64,000 nucleotides of DNA from Desulfobacterales bacterium (GCA_016342285.1 JAEINQ010000038.1:1-64000), one strand, 5' to 3'. Counted from the stretch's first letter, positions 35,556 to 44,922 are shown. Notes: generated by a model not told the origin, from the letters alone. Made by a program: numbers and translations.

Positions 35556-37061
35556 TTACCAACTGTAGCCCACGCCCACACTCACCGTTGCATCCCTGCC
35601 ATAGCCCAAACCGCCCGTTAGCATGATACTTTCCGTGACAGCGGCCTTGATTCCGACCGCCACGGCATTCTCCTCCTTAAAGTTACCGTAACCCATGCCG
35701 ACGGAAAGCTTTTTTCCAACAGCCGGGCTCGGGATGGCCGCCAACGCGGACACAGCAGCGATCCCGGAATAGGCGTCCTTCATCTGTCTGAAGTTCACGG
35801 CGTCGTAATCGTTCGTGCCATCGGCGACACCGTGCACCTGAATGGGCGAGCCGTTGGCGGAGTTGCTGAAGGTGGCGCCGTTATCGTTTAAGGTCAGGCT
35901 GGAGGAGTTCGTGCCGCCGGAGATGGTGGTCTTTGATTCAGCGATCACAATGCCGTGCGTGTTGCCCTGAGGGTTTGTCACCGTAAGGGAGGCGGAAGAC
36001 TGGGTGGCCGTGCCGCTGGTGATCTTGCCGTTGGCATCGACGACTTTGCCAACCTCACCGGGGTTCACCACGATCATCGCCCCGCTGGTACCGGTGACGC
36101 TGTCGGTCACTGTCGTGGAAGCCGAGGTATTGGAGGAATAGACCAGGGTACCGTTGATATAGGTATTGCCGTCGATCAGGGTATTGCCTTGCAGTCGGTT
36201 CACGTAGGTAGCGCTCGTAACCAGTGCCTGGCTGGCGGCATTGCCATTGACCAGAGCCGGGCCGCTGGTGCCGACCACATTGGCGACGGCCGTCGTGGTA
36301 AGGCCGCTGGTGCCCGATGTCAGACTGGCCGTGCCGTTGGTGACGGACAGTGCACTGTTGCCTCCGACCGCGTTGACCGTGCTGCCGACGTTGGTGCTGC
36401 CGACGATATTGGTGCTGGCAAAGGCTGCGTTGGTACCGATGTTATTGACCGTGGCAAAGGTTGCGCTGGTGCCGATATTGTTGGTGGCACTGTTCAGATG
36501 GGTCGTGTTGGCCGAATTGCCGATGGTAACGGCGCTCGTACTGCTACCGCTGTTGATGCTGGTGGTGTTATTGGTGTTGTCATTGATGCCCGTCGTGCCG
36601 AGCAGATTATTCGTGCCGCCACCCACGCCGATGTTGGTTGTGGCAGCAGCGGCGGTCGCGATGTTGGTCGTCGCGCCACCGGTCGCATTGATGCTCGTTG
36701 CGCCGGTGACCGTTGCCCCACCGTTGAGGGTTGCCAGCCCACTGACGGTTTCCGTGCCGGTGATGGTGGTCGCGCCGTTGATCCCGACGGTGCTACCAGT
36801 GACAGTCGTTGCGCCGGAACCGTTACCGACAGCGGTAGCGCCGCCGGCACCACCAGTGTTAAGGCCGTTGGCAGTAGCGGCTGAGACGCCAGTGCTAACA
36901 GTCGTAGTACCACCACCCAAATCAACAAGAACAGCCACTGACCCTGTCGAACTTACTGACGTTTGTGCATCCGTAACAGCCATTGCCACCCGAGGAGCGG
37001 TGCAAACCAGCATTACCCCAACCATTGCCGCTGCTACACGCAGTATTCTCTTTGTTGCCAT
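35556..37061 (-). CDS. Trimeric autotransporter adhesin (YadA-like, type Vc)
   Basis: 501 residues: a signal peptide (~1-28, VAAAMVGVMLVCTAPRVAMA), a Thr/Asn/Gly-rich passenger with many short repeats (TTNIGVGGGTNN, NNIGTSATFATVNNIGTNAA), a neck motif DGTNDYDAVNFRQMKDA and a C-terminal YadA anchor (~430-501, KKLSVGMGYGNFKEENAVAV ... SVGVGYSW) ending in Trp. Three copies form one barrel and a surface stalk. The passenger lacks typical YadA head repeats and is short. It is the last gene of the operon that starts at 37914 under a sigma54 promoter, so adhesion would be under control of the kinase/regulator pair upstream. Confidence 0.88.
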   Translation of the reverse strand: MATKRILRVAAAMVGVMLVCTAPRVAMAVTDAQTSVSSTGSVAVLVDLGGGTTTVSTGVSAATANGLNTGGAGGATAVGNGSGATTVTGSTVGINGATTITGTETVSGLATLNGGATVTGATSINATGGATTNIATAAAATTNIGVGGGTNNLLGTTGINDNTNNTTSINSGSSTSAVTIGNSANTTHLNSATNNIGTSATFATVNNIGTNAAFASTNIVGSTNVGSTVNAVGGNSALSVTNGTASLTSGTSGLTTTAVANVVGTSGPALVNGNAASQALVTSATYVNRLQGNTLIDGNTYINGTLVYSSNTSASTTVTDSVTGTSGAMIVVNPGEVGKVVDANGKITSGTATQSSASLTVTNPQGNTHGIVIAESKTTISGGTNSSSLTLNDNGATFSNSANGSPIQVHGVADGTNDYDAVNFRQMKDAYSGIAAVSALAAIPSPAVGKKLSVGMGYGNFKEENAVAVGIKAAVTESIMLTGGLGYGRDATVSVGVGYSW

Positions 37062-37129
37062 TTGCTTTTCTTCCCATTCATTTAAAGTTGTAAGGATTAT
37101 TCGATCTTTTCTCTACCCAGAAACACGTT

Positions 37130-37696
37130 TCACTGAACCGCTTCTTTCTTTATTGATACACAGCCGCTGCCAGCCGGCATCAGAAACACCTTGAGCTCGG
37201 GCCCGCCATCCAGCATGGTGATCTCCTTGCGCATGGCGCCGATCCGTTTGAGTCCGGCGAACTGCTTTGCGGCAACCGCTTCGCATTTGATGTCCCAGTA
37301 CGCCACCGCCTCATAGATGGCGCCGCAGCCGTTTGCCTGATTCGGCGCAAAACTGGCACTGGCATAGGTGGGCGGCATGTTTTCATTCTGAATTTCGAGG
37401 GAAACCGATACCATCTTGCGGTCGGGGTCGACAGCGGGCACATAGAGCGCCGCCCCGGTTCCCTGACTGCCTGCGATGAGAAAGTTCGTGACCTGATTGA
37501 TACGGCCGGCACACGACAGCACCCCGGCTTTGACCGCGACCTGGGTGACCACATTGACAGCCGGATTGACGGCTTGCACCGGGATCGGGGAAGATGGGGC
37601 AGCGGCTTGATCCGCAGCCGATGCGATTGAAAGCCATCCAATAATGCCAGCGCACAAACACAATCGACCAAGGTTTGCCATGGAAAACCCTTTCAT
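37130..37696 (-). CDS. Exported protein of unknown function in the adhesin operon
   Basis: 188 residues. The ATG at 37696 overlaps the stop of the preceding gene (ATGA); an internal ATG at 37681 with AAAGGG before it is an equally good start. A signal peptide ends near SASA. The mature part contains four Cys (LSCAGRINQ, NGCGAIYEA, DIKCEAVA, GSGCVSIK), suggesting two disulphides, and a Gly-rich TNFLIAGSQGTGAALYVP stretch. No family is recognised. Its place directly before a type Vc adhesin suggests a periplasmic helper or a surface partner of the adhesin. Confidence 0.7.
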   Translation of the reverse strand: MKGFSMANLGRLCLCAGIIGWLSIASAADQAAAPSSPIPVQAVNPAVNVVTQVAVKAGVLSCAGRINQVTNFLIAGSQGTGAALYVPAVDPDRKMVSVSLEIQNENMPPTYASASFAPNQANGCGAIYEAVAYWDIKCEAVAAKQFAGLKRIGAMRKEITMLDGGPELKVFLMPAGSGCVSIKKEAVQ

Positions 37697-37914
37697 AAGG
37701 CCCGCCCGGCCCGGCGCAGGCCAGGATCGAGTAGGACGGCGATCCTGTCAAAGGCATGCAGGTCGATCCGCGCCACCAGGTTCAATTCACCCTCCGTCAG
37801 GTCGTACCCCTCCAGGCGGCAAAGCCTTCCCAATGAGGAGGCGGCCTCGGTCCGGAAACCGGCATCGGTAATAAAACGGCCCAGTAATTTCTCAACGGAA
37901 TCCTGCGACATCAT
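37693..37914 (-). CDS. NHLP-clan (Os1348-like) small protein
   Basis: 73 residues: SVEKLLGRFITDAGFRTEAA, LEGYDLTEGELNLVARID and LLDPGLRRAG match the pattern of Os1348-family proteins, which are related to nitrile-hydratase-leader peptides. Unlike true RiPP precursors there is no Gly-Gly or Gly-Ala cleavage site and no core peptide, and no RiPP-modifying enzyme is nearby. It is the first gene after the sigma54 promoter and is translationally coupled to the exported protein. The function is unknown; a small regulatory or adaptor role is a guess. Confidence 0.6.
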   Translation of the reverse strand: MMSQDSVEKLLGRFITDAGFRTEAASSLGRLCRLEGYDLTEGELNLVARIDLHAFDRIAVLLDPGLRRAGRAL

Positions 37915-37990
37915 GCTCCCATCATCATAACGGTCGTTGTCCCCTTATGGACACTTATGCCGGATCGGCCCCTTCTGTTGAATATATAAG

Positions 37991-38007
37991 AGCATGGGGC
38001 GTGCCAA
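37991..38007 (-). promoter_or_regulatory. Sigma54 (-24/-12) promoter of the adhesin operon
   Basis: The minus strand reads TTGGCACGCCCCATGCT, with GG and GC at exact 10-bp spacing, matching TGGCAC-N5-TTGCW. It is 77 bp before the first start codon. Confidence 0.85.
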
Positions 38008-38061
38008 ACAGCATTATGATGTAATAACGGATAGTAAGGGGGAATACGGCTTTTCCGGAGC

Positions 38062-38095
38062 GTCCCATGCCGGACAGGTTGTCCGAAACGGGACA
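38062..38095. promoter_or_regulatory. Tandem-dyad enhancer candidate for the NtrC-type regulator
   Basis: Two adjacent dyads, GTCC-N6-GGACA (38062-38076) and TGTCC-N6-GGACA (38080-38095), are separated by GGT. Together they form one larger palindrome, since GTCCC and GGGAC plus CGGACA and TGTCCG mirror around the centre. They lie 55-90 bp upstream of the sigma54 promoter, where an NtrC-type activator would bind. Confidence 0.7.
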
Positions 38096-38150
38096 TGCTG
38101 GGGGGGGGCGATTTGCGTAGATTTGCTGTGCCCGTAACGGGCAGACGGGA

Positions 38151-39503
38151 TCAGTAGAATATCTTGCGGGTGGTCTTGAGCAAACGGGCGGCGGCGGACT
38201 TGTTGTTGCTGCTGTGTTCCATGGCCCAGGCTGTCAGCCGGGCATTGACGGCATCGAGGGAAAATTCATCGGCGGCGAAATCGAAGTGGATGGCGATGCG
38301 ATCGCCGGCGGGCGTTTTGTCATGGGAGACAAGCCCCAGATTCAGATGCTCCGGCTGAATCAGTTCGCCGTTGGTGACAATGGCCGCGTATTCGAGACGA
38401 TTGCGCAGTTCACGGATATTGCCGGGCCAGTCATAGGAACAGAGTTCATCCAGCGCCACACTGGAGAGGCCGGGCAGGCGCTTCTTCTGTTGGCCGCGGA
38501 AAATACCGAGGAAGTGATCGGCCAGTTGGGGGATATCCTCCCGCCGGTGTCTAAGCGGGGGGATGGTCAGCGGGAAAATGTTGAGGCGATGAAACAGGTC
38601 CAGGCGAAAGGAGCCATCACGGCAGCGCTCCTCAAGATGGCGATGGGTCGCGATGATGACGCGGAAATCTGCTGCCAGCGGCGTATCGGCGCCGACTTTT
38701 TCATAGACCCGTTCTTCCAGCAGGCGCAAGAGTTTTGCCTGGAGCGCCAGCGGCATATCGCCGATTTCATCGAGAAACAGGGTGCCGGTGCGGGCGCGGG
38801 CGCATTTTCCTTCCCGCTCCCGTTCGGCGCCGGTAAAGGCCCCCTTGACATGTCCGAACAGCTCGCTTTCCAACAAGGTCTCCGGAATGGCCGCGCAGTT
38901 GACCGGCACAAAGGTGGTCAGGTCATGGCCGGAGGCCAGATGGATGGCCCGGGCCAGCACTTCTTTTCCGACCCCGCTTTCGCCGTAGATGGCAACGGTG
39001 GTGCGGGGAGAGGCCACCACCTGCCGGGCCGACTTCATGACGATCCCCATCGCCGGCGAGGCGCTGCGGATGTTCTGAAAGCTGAACTCTTCCTTCTGGG
39101 CCTCCAGCATCCTTGCGTGGCTGGCCTTTATCCTTGTGTTTTCCAGCAAGCGGGCGACCACCACCAGCAACTCGTCGCGATGAAGCGGTTTTATAAGGTA
39201 GTCGTCAGCCCCTTCTTTCATGGCCGCCACGGCGCTCTCCACGCTGCCGTAGGCGGTAATCAATATGAAGGGAAGCTCCGGCCACTGGCGATGAACCCGG
39301 CGCAACAGCTCGACGCCGTCTGCGTCCGGCATGACCAGATCGGAAATAACCAGGTCATAGGGCATCCGGGCCAATTCCTGCAGGGCCTCATCGGCGCTTG
39401 CTGCATCGGCGGCCTTGTAACCGGCGTCGGTAAGGTATCCCTTCATCAGGAACCGATAACTTCGTTTGTCATCGACAACCAGTACCCGTAGCTCGCTGTT
39501 CAT
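38151..39503 (-). CDS. NtrC-family sigma54-dependent response regulator
   Basis: 450 residues. The receiver is intact (LVVDDKRSYRF, phospho-acceptor Asp-55 in VISDLVMPDADG, Lys in DDYLIKPLH). The AAA+ domain has Walker A GESGVGKE (~170), GAFTGA (~217, sigma54 contact), Walker B GTLFLDEIGDM and the R-finger region PLRHRREDI. The Fis-type helix-turn-helix at the end is short: NNKSAAARLLKTTRKIFY then stop, lacking the usual last 5-10 residues. It is encoded 82 bp after the hybrid kinase and immediately upstream of the promoter it probably controls (37991-38095). Confidence 0.93.
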   Translation of the reverse strand: MNSELRVLVVDDKRSYRFLMKGYLTDAGYKAADAASADEALQELARMPYDLVISDLVMPDADGVELLRRVHRQWPELPFILITAYGSVESAVAAMKEGADDYLIKPLHRDELLVVVARLLENTRIKASHARMLEAQKEEFSFQNIRSASPAMGIVMKSARQVVASPRTTVAIYGESGVGKEVLARAIHLASGHDLTTFVPVNCAAIPETLLESELFGHVKGAFTGAEREREGKCARARTGTLFLDEIGDMPLALQAKLLRLLEERVYEKVGADTPLAADFRVIIATHRHLEERCRDGSFRLDLFHRLNIFPLTIPPLRHRREDIPQLADHFLGIFRGQQKKRLPGLSSVALDELCSYDWPGNIRELRNRLEYAAIVTNGELIQPEHLNLGLVSHDKTPAGDRIAIHFDFAADEFSLDAVNARLTAWAMEHSSNNKSAAARLLKTTRKIFY

Positions 39504-39585
39504 GTCATCCCCTGTGCCCGCGCCGCGATGATCATGAAGCGAAAACGCGGCTTGACGTCAACAATCCATATTCGTGCATAACGGT

Positions 39586-42249
39586 TCATGGGGTATCCTC
39601 CTGCCAATCTGTGCAAGCCTCCACGCCCACAAGGGGCGGGGAGACTTCATTCATGAGGGTCCGCAGCTGCTCGATCACCGACCCCATCTGCGCCGGACGG
39701 GCCGATGGTCCGTTCTGCCGCAGCCAAACGGCCAGATCGGCCGGCCCCCGGTTTGCCAGGTGTCCGCACAGCCCTTTCAGGGTGTGGGCGGCCCGGACAA
39801 GTTCCATACGATCGTCACACCCAAGGGCGGTTTGCAGACAGAGCAGTTCCTCGTCAATGTCCCGCAGCAGCATGGCGCGATATTGACGGGCGCGTTCCGG
39901 GTTGTCGCCCAGGTCGCTGCAGGTCTGCCCATTCAGCAGCGGTTCCTTTCCCCATGACACCGTCAGGGCTGATCCGCCGTGTGTGGCAATGGCCCGGGTC
40001 AACTGCTCGGGGCTGACCGGTTTTGTCAGTACCGCGTTGATGCCGGCAGTCAGGCAGGCCTCTCGGGTAGCGGCGTCGGCATCGGCGGTGATGGCGATAA
40101 TCGGTACGGGCGTTTCAGACCATTCCTGCTCCCGGCACCGGAGTCGCCGGGCCACTTCGATGCCGTCGATTCCGGGCATGCGGATATCCAGCACGATCAT
40201 GGCGAATCGTTGCTGCTGTGCAAACTCAAGGGCCTGGTGGCCATCTCCGGCCAGGGTCACCTGATGCCCCCAGGCCGTCAGGGCCTCCTCCAGCAGACGG
40301 CGATTATAGGTATTGTCTTCGACCACCAGGATCGAACCTGCGGCCGTTGCCATGACCTGGGCCGGAACACGGTCATCCGGCGCCGCCTCGGTTTCCTGAA
40401 GCGGCAGCTCAATGGTAAAGCAACTGCCGACCCCTTCCCGGCTGTCAACGGTGATGTCGCCCTTCATCAATTCCGTCAGACTCCGGACGATGGCCAGCCC
40501 GAGACCGGTACCACCGAAGGTACGGCTGATGGTCGGATCCAATTGGCGAAAGGGTTGGAACAGCTGGGCACGGTTGCTTTCAGGGATACCGATGCCGGTA
40601 TCCCTGACCTCAAAACGGACCCGCGGATCTGTTGCGACGGCAAGGCCGGACAAACTGACGGTACAGGAGACCGAACCGCTTTCGGTAAACTTGACGGCAT
40701 TGGAGAGCAGATTGACGAGAATCTGACGCAGGCGGACCGGATCGCCGCGAACCCAGGCAGGCACGTTTTCTGAGATAACCGTTTTAAATACCAGTCTTTT
40801 CTGGTCTGCCAGCGATCGATACGGCTCTTCCAGGCCGGCGACAAGCTGCCGCAGGTTGAACGGCACGGCCTCAACATCCATCCGTCCGGCCTCGATCTTG
40901 CTCATGTCCAGGATATCGTTGACCACCTCCAACAGCAAACGTGACGATTGTTCAAGGATGGTGTGATACTGATTGAGCTTCACCGGATCCGTTGCCTTGA
41001 GAGCCAGGGTGCTGAATCCGACCAGGGCGTTAAGGGGGGTACGGATCTCATGGCTGAGCAGGGCGATAAATTCGGATCTGGCCTGCAACGCCATGGCGGA
41101 CTGCTGCGCCTCCAGTATTAACCGGAGTGAACGCGCGTTTAATATCATGGCAAAAAAACCACCGACGATCAGCCCGTTGGCGATAAACAGCTGCCGGCCT
41201 AGGGTGCTGATAGCGCTTGCCTGACTGCCGCTGAAAGAGCTGAACAGGATTAAAATAAGCAACGTCGTGACAAAAAAGAGTTGCAGCACACGCCGGCGCG
41301 GCAACTGTTCCCTGCGGAGGGTAAATGCCATGATGACAAAATACCACCAGATGATCCTGAACAACAGGAGGTTGGTGACCATGGCAATGTAAGTGTGCCC
41401 CAGGGCTATTGCCGCCAGTTGCAGGGGAAAGGCCAGCAGCAACAGATTGAGCCCGCGCATCAATAACGGTGGCGGCTCATAGGGTTTGAACAGTGCCCGG
41501 CAGAAAAGCAAGTTGGTGAAATTAAGGCCGCAGTAGCTGATGGCAGCGATCCAAGCCGTCAGTTGAGGAACGCCCGCGGGAACAAAGGGGGCCAAATAGC
41601 CGGAAATGGTTATACCGTACAGGGTGTACACTGCTTGATAAATGGCAAACAGGCCCAGAATCGGCAGCCGGTCCAGATAATAGCAGTGGATCGCCCAGAG
41701 CAACAACAACAGCATGGGGGTTACTAACAGCACCTCCAGCAAATCAAACCGGTGGTCCAGGCGTTCGGCCTCGTCCGGTTCCAGGGCCGCCACACTCAAC
41801 TGTGACGGGGGGTAGCTGTTGAGGCGAAGATAGTAGGTTGCCTCAGGGGCCGCGATATGGACAACAAACCCGAGGGAGGTCGCGGCGCGATCCCGCTCAT
41901 GATACGGATGGTTGGTTCCTGTTACGCGTGTCTTCCACCCCTGGGGAGCGCCGGCATCAGCCTCATACAAACGAATTTCGTTGAGCCAGGCCTGGCGAAT
42001 GAACAGCACAACCGCGCTCCCTTTGGCAGGCGCCTTCACCCGCAAGCGCAGCCAATGCACGGAGTCCGAAAAGCCCCTGGCCAGCGTGGGCCCGATCGGC
42101 GTAAACGCGCGCGCTGTCACATCGGCGATCGTCAGGGTGCCGGTCGCGTCTTCCAACGCGGCACGGGAAATGACCAGATCACCGGCGACAGCCAACGGCG
42201 CAAAGGCGAGCCCAATGAACAAAAGCAGCAGAACAATAAAGCATCTCAT
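39586..42249 (-). CDS. Hybrid sensor histidine kinase: 7TMR-DISM sensor, HisKA, HATPase, receiver, HPt
   Basis: 887 residues. A signal peptide precedes a periplasmic 7TMR-DISMED2-type jelly roll (~25-165; HWLRLRVKAPAKGSAVVLFI, YYLRLNSYPPSQL), which often binds carbohydrate-like ligands. Seven membrane helices follow (~175-385). HisKA has the H-box LLSHEIRTPLNALVGF (His ~398), HATPase the N box NLLSNAVKF and GTGLGLAIV. A receiver follows with VLDIRMPGIDG (Asp ~686), then an HPt domain with AAHTLKGLCGHL (His ~818). This gives a full internal phosphorelay ending on the separate NtrC-type regulator encoded next. Confidence 0.92.
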   Translation of the reverse strand: MRCFIVLLLLFIGLAFAPLAVAGDLVISRAALEDATGTLTIADVTARAFTPIGPTLARGFSDSVHWLRLRVKAPAKGSAVVLFIRQAWLNEIRLYEADAGAPQGWKTRVTGTNHPYHERDRAATSLGFVVHIAAPEATYYLRLNSYPPSQLSVAALEPDEAERLDHRFDLLEVLLVTPMLLLLLWAIHCYYLDRLPILGLFAIYQAVYTLYGITISGYLAPFVPAGVPQLTAWIAAISYCGLNFTNLLFCRALFKPYEPPPLLMRGLNLLLLAFPLQLAAIALGHTYIAMVTNLLLFRIIWWYFVIMAFTLRREQLPRRRVLQLFFVTTLLILILFSSFSGSQASAISTLGRQLFIANGLIVGGFFAMILNARSLRLILEAQQSAMALQARSEFIALLSHEIRTPLNALVGFSTLALKATDPVKLNQYHTILEQSSRLLLEVVNDILDMSKIEAGRMDVEAVPFNLRQLVAGLEEPYRSLADQKRLVFKTVISENVPAWVRGDPVRLRQILVNLLSNAVKFTESGSVSCTVSLSGLAVATDPRVRFEVRDTGIGIPESNRAQLFQPFRQLDPTISRTFGGTGLGLAIVRSLTELMKGDITVDSREGVGSCFTIELPLQETEAAPDDRVPAQVMATAAGSILVVEDNTYNRRLLEEALTAWGHQVTLAGDGHQALEFAQQQRFAMIVLDIRMPGIDGIEVARRLRCREQEWSETPVPIIAITADADAATREACLTAGINAVLTKPVSPEQLTRAIATHGGSALTVSWGKEPLLNGQTCSDLGDNPERARQYRAMLLRDIDEELLCLQTALGCDDRMELVRAAHTLKGLCGHLANRGPADLAVWLRQNGPSARPAQMGSVIEQLRTLMNEVSPPLVGVEACTDWQEDTP

Positions 42250-42341
42250 AAGGGATTGTCAAAATTCTGTTCCGTTTGAACACCTGCCCCCCGGTGGCCG
42301 TTGACAATGTCTCGTCGGGCCGGTTGCCTCTGACAATCCCT

Positions 42342-42370
42342 ATGATAAAGGACACGCCTTTTAGGCTCAA
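42342..42370 (-). promoter_or_regulatory. Sigma70-like promoter upstream of the hybrid kinase
   Basis: The minus strand reads TTGAGC (42370-42365), 17 bp, TATCAT (42347-42342), about 95 bp before the kinase start. It matches 9 of 12 consensus positions with ideal spacing. No experimental support. Confidence 0.4.
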
Positions 42371-42550
42371 GCGGTCTCCTATGTCAAAGTAAAAATTCGT
42401 TTTTTCGAATTTATTAATAAGGATACCGACCATTTACCAGCCTGGTAGATATATACTTTCAGCACCATAAAAATTTGCGTCTTTAACACTGATCGAAAGC
42501 TGATTCAGAGTTTTTTTATGGTTCAGTTGGGGATCGAGGGGTCTTAAGGG

Positions 42551-43780
42551 TTAAGACGCGAACCCTTCTATGCGATAGGCAATGAGTCCGAGCAGGGCAA
42601 GGGCAGCGAACGCCGCGCCGGTTAAAAACGCAGTCGACGCGCCAAAAGCGCTCCAAAGGGCACCGGCAAGAACACTGGCGAGCAGGAGCGCTGCGCCGCC
42701 GACCAGGTTGAAGATCCCAAAGGCGGTACCGCGAAGCGCGGCCGGGGCCGTGTCAGCCACAAGCTTGGCAAAGAGGCCTTGGGTAAGCCCCATGTGCAGA
42801 CCCCAGAATGCTGCGCCGACAAACACCACCAGCGGCGAACCGGCTGCGGCCAGAACCACGTCGGCGGCGATCAGCATCACAAGCCCCGCCATAAGCATCT
42901 TCCATTGGCTGAACCGATCGGTGGCGACCCCTGCCGGATAGGCGGTTGCTGTATACACGACATTCATGACGATCAGTACCAGGGGTACGGCGCCCAGAGA
43001 CAGACCGACATCATGGGCGCGAAGCACCAGGAACGCCTCGCTGAACCGGGCCAGGGTAAACACCGCACCAAGCGCGACGACAAGCCAGTAACGAGACGGC
43101 AGCCCCTTGGCATCCATGAGGGTGACCGGGATTCGCACGCCGGAACCGCTATCCGGGCGCTGGGGTTCGTGAACACCGAAAACCAGCAACCCAACGGCGA
43201 TGAACGCCGGGACCACGGCCACCCAGAGGACCGTCCGGATATCGTTGGCCAGCCATGCCATGAAGGCCACGGCGATCAACGGCCCGATGAAGGCGCCGAC
43301 GGAATCCAGCGACTGGCGGAGCCCGTATGCCGCACCGCGCATCTGGCGGGGCGCAATGTCTGCGACGAGCGCGTCCCGCGGCGCACCGCGAATCCCCTTG
43401 CCGACCCGGTCGATGAACCGTGCGGCAAACACCCATCCGATGGTGTTCGCCAACGGGAAGATCGGCTTGGTCACCGCGGCCAGCCCGTAACCGATCACGG
43501 CGAGCAATTTCCGCTTCCCCAGGTAGTCGCTGATGGCGCCTGAAAATACTTTTGTGATCGCGGCGGTGGCTTCGCCAATCCCCTCGACAATACCGATGGT
43601 GGCCATGGAAACCCCGAGGACAGAGGCCATGAATACCGGCAGCAGGCTGTGAATGAGTTCGGAGGAAATGTCCATGAACATCGAAACAAAGCCCAGCGCC
43701 CAGATCCCCTTCGGCAAATTTCGAAATGTTCCCGACCCAGCCTCGGAAGGTCGGTCGTGCTGAGCGGGTGGAATCTTCAT
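42551..43780 (-). CDS. MFS transporter
   Basis: The start is taken at 43780 (MKIPPAQHDR); the frame is open 51 bp upstream from a TTG. About 409 residues with 12 membrane helices. The loop 2-3 MFS signature is visible as GAISDYLGKRKLLAVIGYG and a second loop as DRVGKGIRGAPRDALVADIA. The family is that of drug/unknown-substrate exporters with SSELIHSLLPVF in helix 1. Substrate cannot be predicted. It is a single gene, not obviously linked to its neighbours. Confidence 0.85.
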   Translation of the reverse strand: MKIPPAQHDRPSEAGSGTFRNLPKGIWALGFVSMFMDISSELIHSLLPVFMASVLGVSMATIGIVEGIGEATAAITKVFSGAISDYLGKRKLLAVIGYGLAAVTKPIFPLANTIGWVFAARFIDRVGKGIRGAPRDALVADIAPRQMRGAAYGLRQSLDSVGAFIGPLIAVAFMAWLANDIRTVLWVAVVPAFIAVGLLVFGVHEPQRPDSGSGVRIPVTLMDAKGLPSRYWLVVALGAVFTLARFSEAFLVLRAHDVGLSLGAVPLVLIVMNVVYTATAYPAGVATDRFSQWKMLMAGLVMLIAADVVLAAAGSPLVVFVGAAFWGLHMGLTQGLFAKLVADTAPAALRGTAFGIFNLVGGAALLLASVLAGALWSAFGASTAFLTGAAFAALALLGLIAYRIEGFAS

Positions 43781-43880
43781 GGAAGGATCAATTTCCAGCA
43801 GCCGGACAAAATGCCAGCGGCGCCGTTCCAACCCGTTATCCGTAATCTTGCGACCCGGATCTCAAATCGTAGCGCCTGCA

Positions 43881-44156
43881 TCACTCTGCCTCCGTCCGTT
43901 GCTCCCATCTCTCGTCCCCGCCCAGAACCGGCTCCCTTACTTGCCGCCCGTCCCCCATAGGGTCTTGGGCCGCCTTCTCAGCGCCCAGCAGGGCGATGAT
44001 GGTGTCCATCTTCTTGTTCATGGCCACCACCTCGTTGCGGATCTTCAGGACAAAGAACGGCAGCAGGAACAAAAACACCGCAAACACCAGCCACAGCAGC
44101 GCCATGAGCCCCCCTGCCCCCATCAACGCATGGAAAATCCCCATGCCGTCGTTCAT
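43881..44156 (-). CDS. Small single-helix membrane protein
   Basis: The start at 44156 (MNDGMGIFHALMG) follows GGGAGG at 9 bp. About 91 residues: an N-terminal membrane helix (LMALLWLVFAVFLFLLPFFV) then a short amphipathic segment KIRNEVVAMNKKMDTIIALL and a charged tail. It resembles small, poorly characterised membrane proteins. It is 100 bp from the MFS gene. Confidence 0.6.
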   Translation of the reverse strand: MNDGMGIFHALMGAGGLMALLWLVFAVFLFLLPFFVLKIRNEVVAMNKKMDTIIALLGAEKAAQDPMGDGRQVREPVLGGDERWEQRTEAE

Positions 44157-44180
44157 ATCAGTATCCTCCCTGTTTTCCAT

Positions 44181-44526
44181 CCACTCAAAAACCGATATAT
44201 GAGTATAACTCTTCGTGCTCTTCGTGTCCTTCGTGGTGAAAAATGGAGTTCACTTTAGCTTGCATCATATGTGTCTCGGCATAGCCAATAGACTCTGACC
44301 ACGCCCAAAGGACGTGGATTCTTACTGGGGATTGAATCAATTCGCCCCCGGCGGAGGACGGTGTGATGGAAACGGCCGACAGACCGGCTGTGTCAGCGTC
44401 GATGGCGGGTCGGATGGTCGATCTGTGTAATCTGCGAAATCCGTGGATTATAAGCAGTCATCCCCGAACAGCGAGAGGGGCGTCAAGCGCCCCTCCCATG
44501 TTCAAGATCGGTTCTTCGGACAGCGA
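44181..44526. other. Intergenic region
   Basis: 346 bp without a gene. It includes a CTTCGTGCTCTTCGTGTCCT stretch (related to the GCGAAG-type repeats), an AATCTGCGAAATCCGTGGAT stretch (44429-44450), and a GGGGCG-TCAAG-CGCCCC hairpin at 44475-44491, 36 bp past the stop of the gene at 44527, which could terminate it but lacks a T-run. Confidence 0.4.
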
Positions 44527-44850
44527 TCAGCGCTGTGCAGATCGGGGGGCCTTTCCGGCCAGGGGATTGTAGATCTTCATGATGGCAAACTTCATGACAT
44601 CCACGTTCTTCATCTCACAGACAAAACCGAAAAGCTTTTCCTCGGCATCAGCGGGCAGGGTGCAGGCATTGGCAGCATCAAAGGTCAGGCCGGCGAACCC
44701 CTTGACCAGTTTTTTCTGTTCCTTGGCGGTGACGGGCACGGAAATGGCCTTTTTGCCATCGACGGTGACGACAGAGGCGCCCAGTTCGGCGGCCGCAACT
44801 TTGGCTTCTTTGTCGGAATCCAGCAAAATGGTAACAGAATAATCAGACAT
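44527..44850 (-). CDS. Hypothetical cytoplasmic protein
   Basis: 107 residues, preceded by GGAAGGAG at 8 bp. It opens SDYSVTILLDSDKEAKVAAA and contains VVTVDGKKAISVPVTAKEQ, two Cys (ACTLPADAEEKL, GFVCEMKNVDV) and a basic end (KAPRSAQR). No signal peptide, no membrane helix, no recognised family. Confidence 0.65.
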   Translation of the reverse strand: MSDYSVTILLDSDKEAKVAAAELGASVVTVDGKKAISVPVTAKEQKKLVKGFAGLTFDAANACTLPADAEEKLFGFVCEMKNVDVMKFAIMKIYNPLAGKAPRSAQR

Positions 44851-44922
44851 GGTTTGGCTCCTTCCTGTTAATTCAGTCGGTTTTGATTGGTGAAGCAGCT
44901 TCAGTTGGATATGAAATTCGCT

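Noticed and set aside
36241..37194. Plus-strand frame of 317 codons rich in Val/Leu/Pro
   Set aside because: Complement of the Thr/Asn/Gly-rich adhesin passenger; no start signal.
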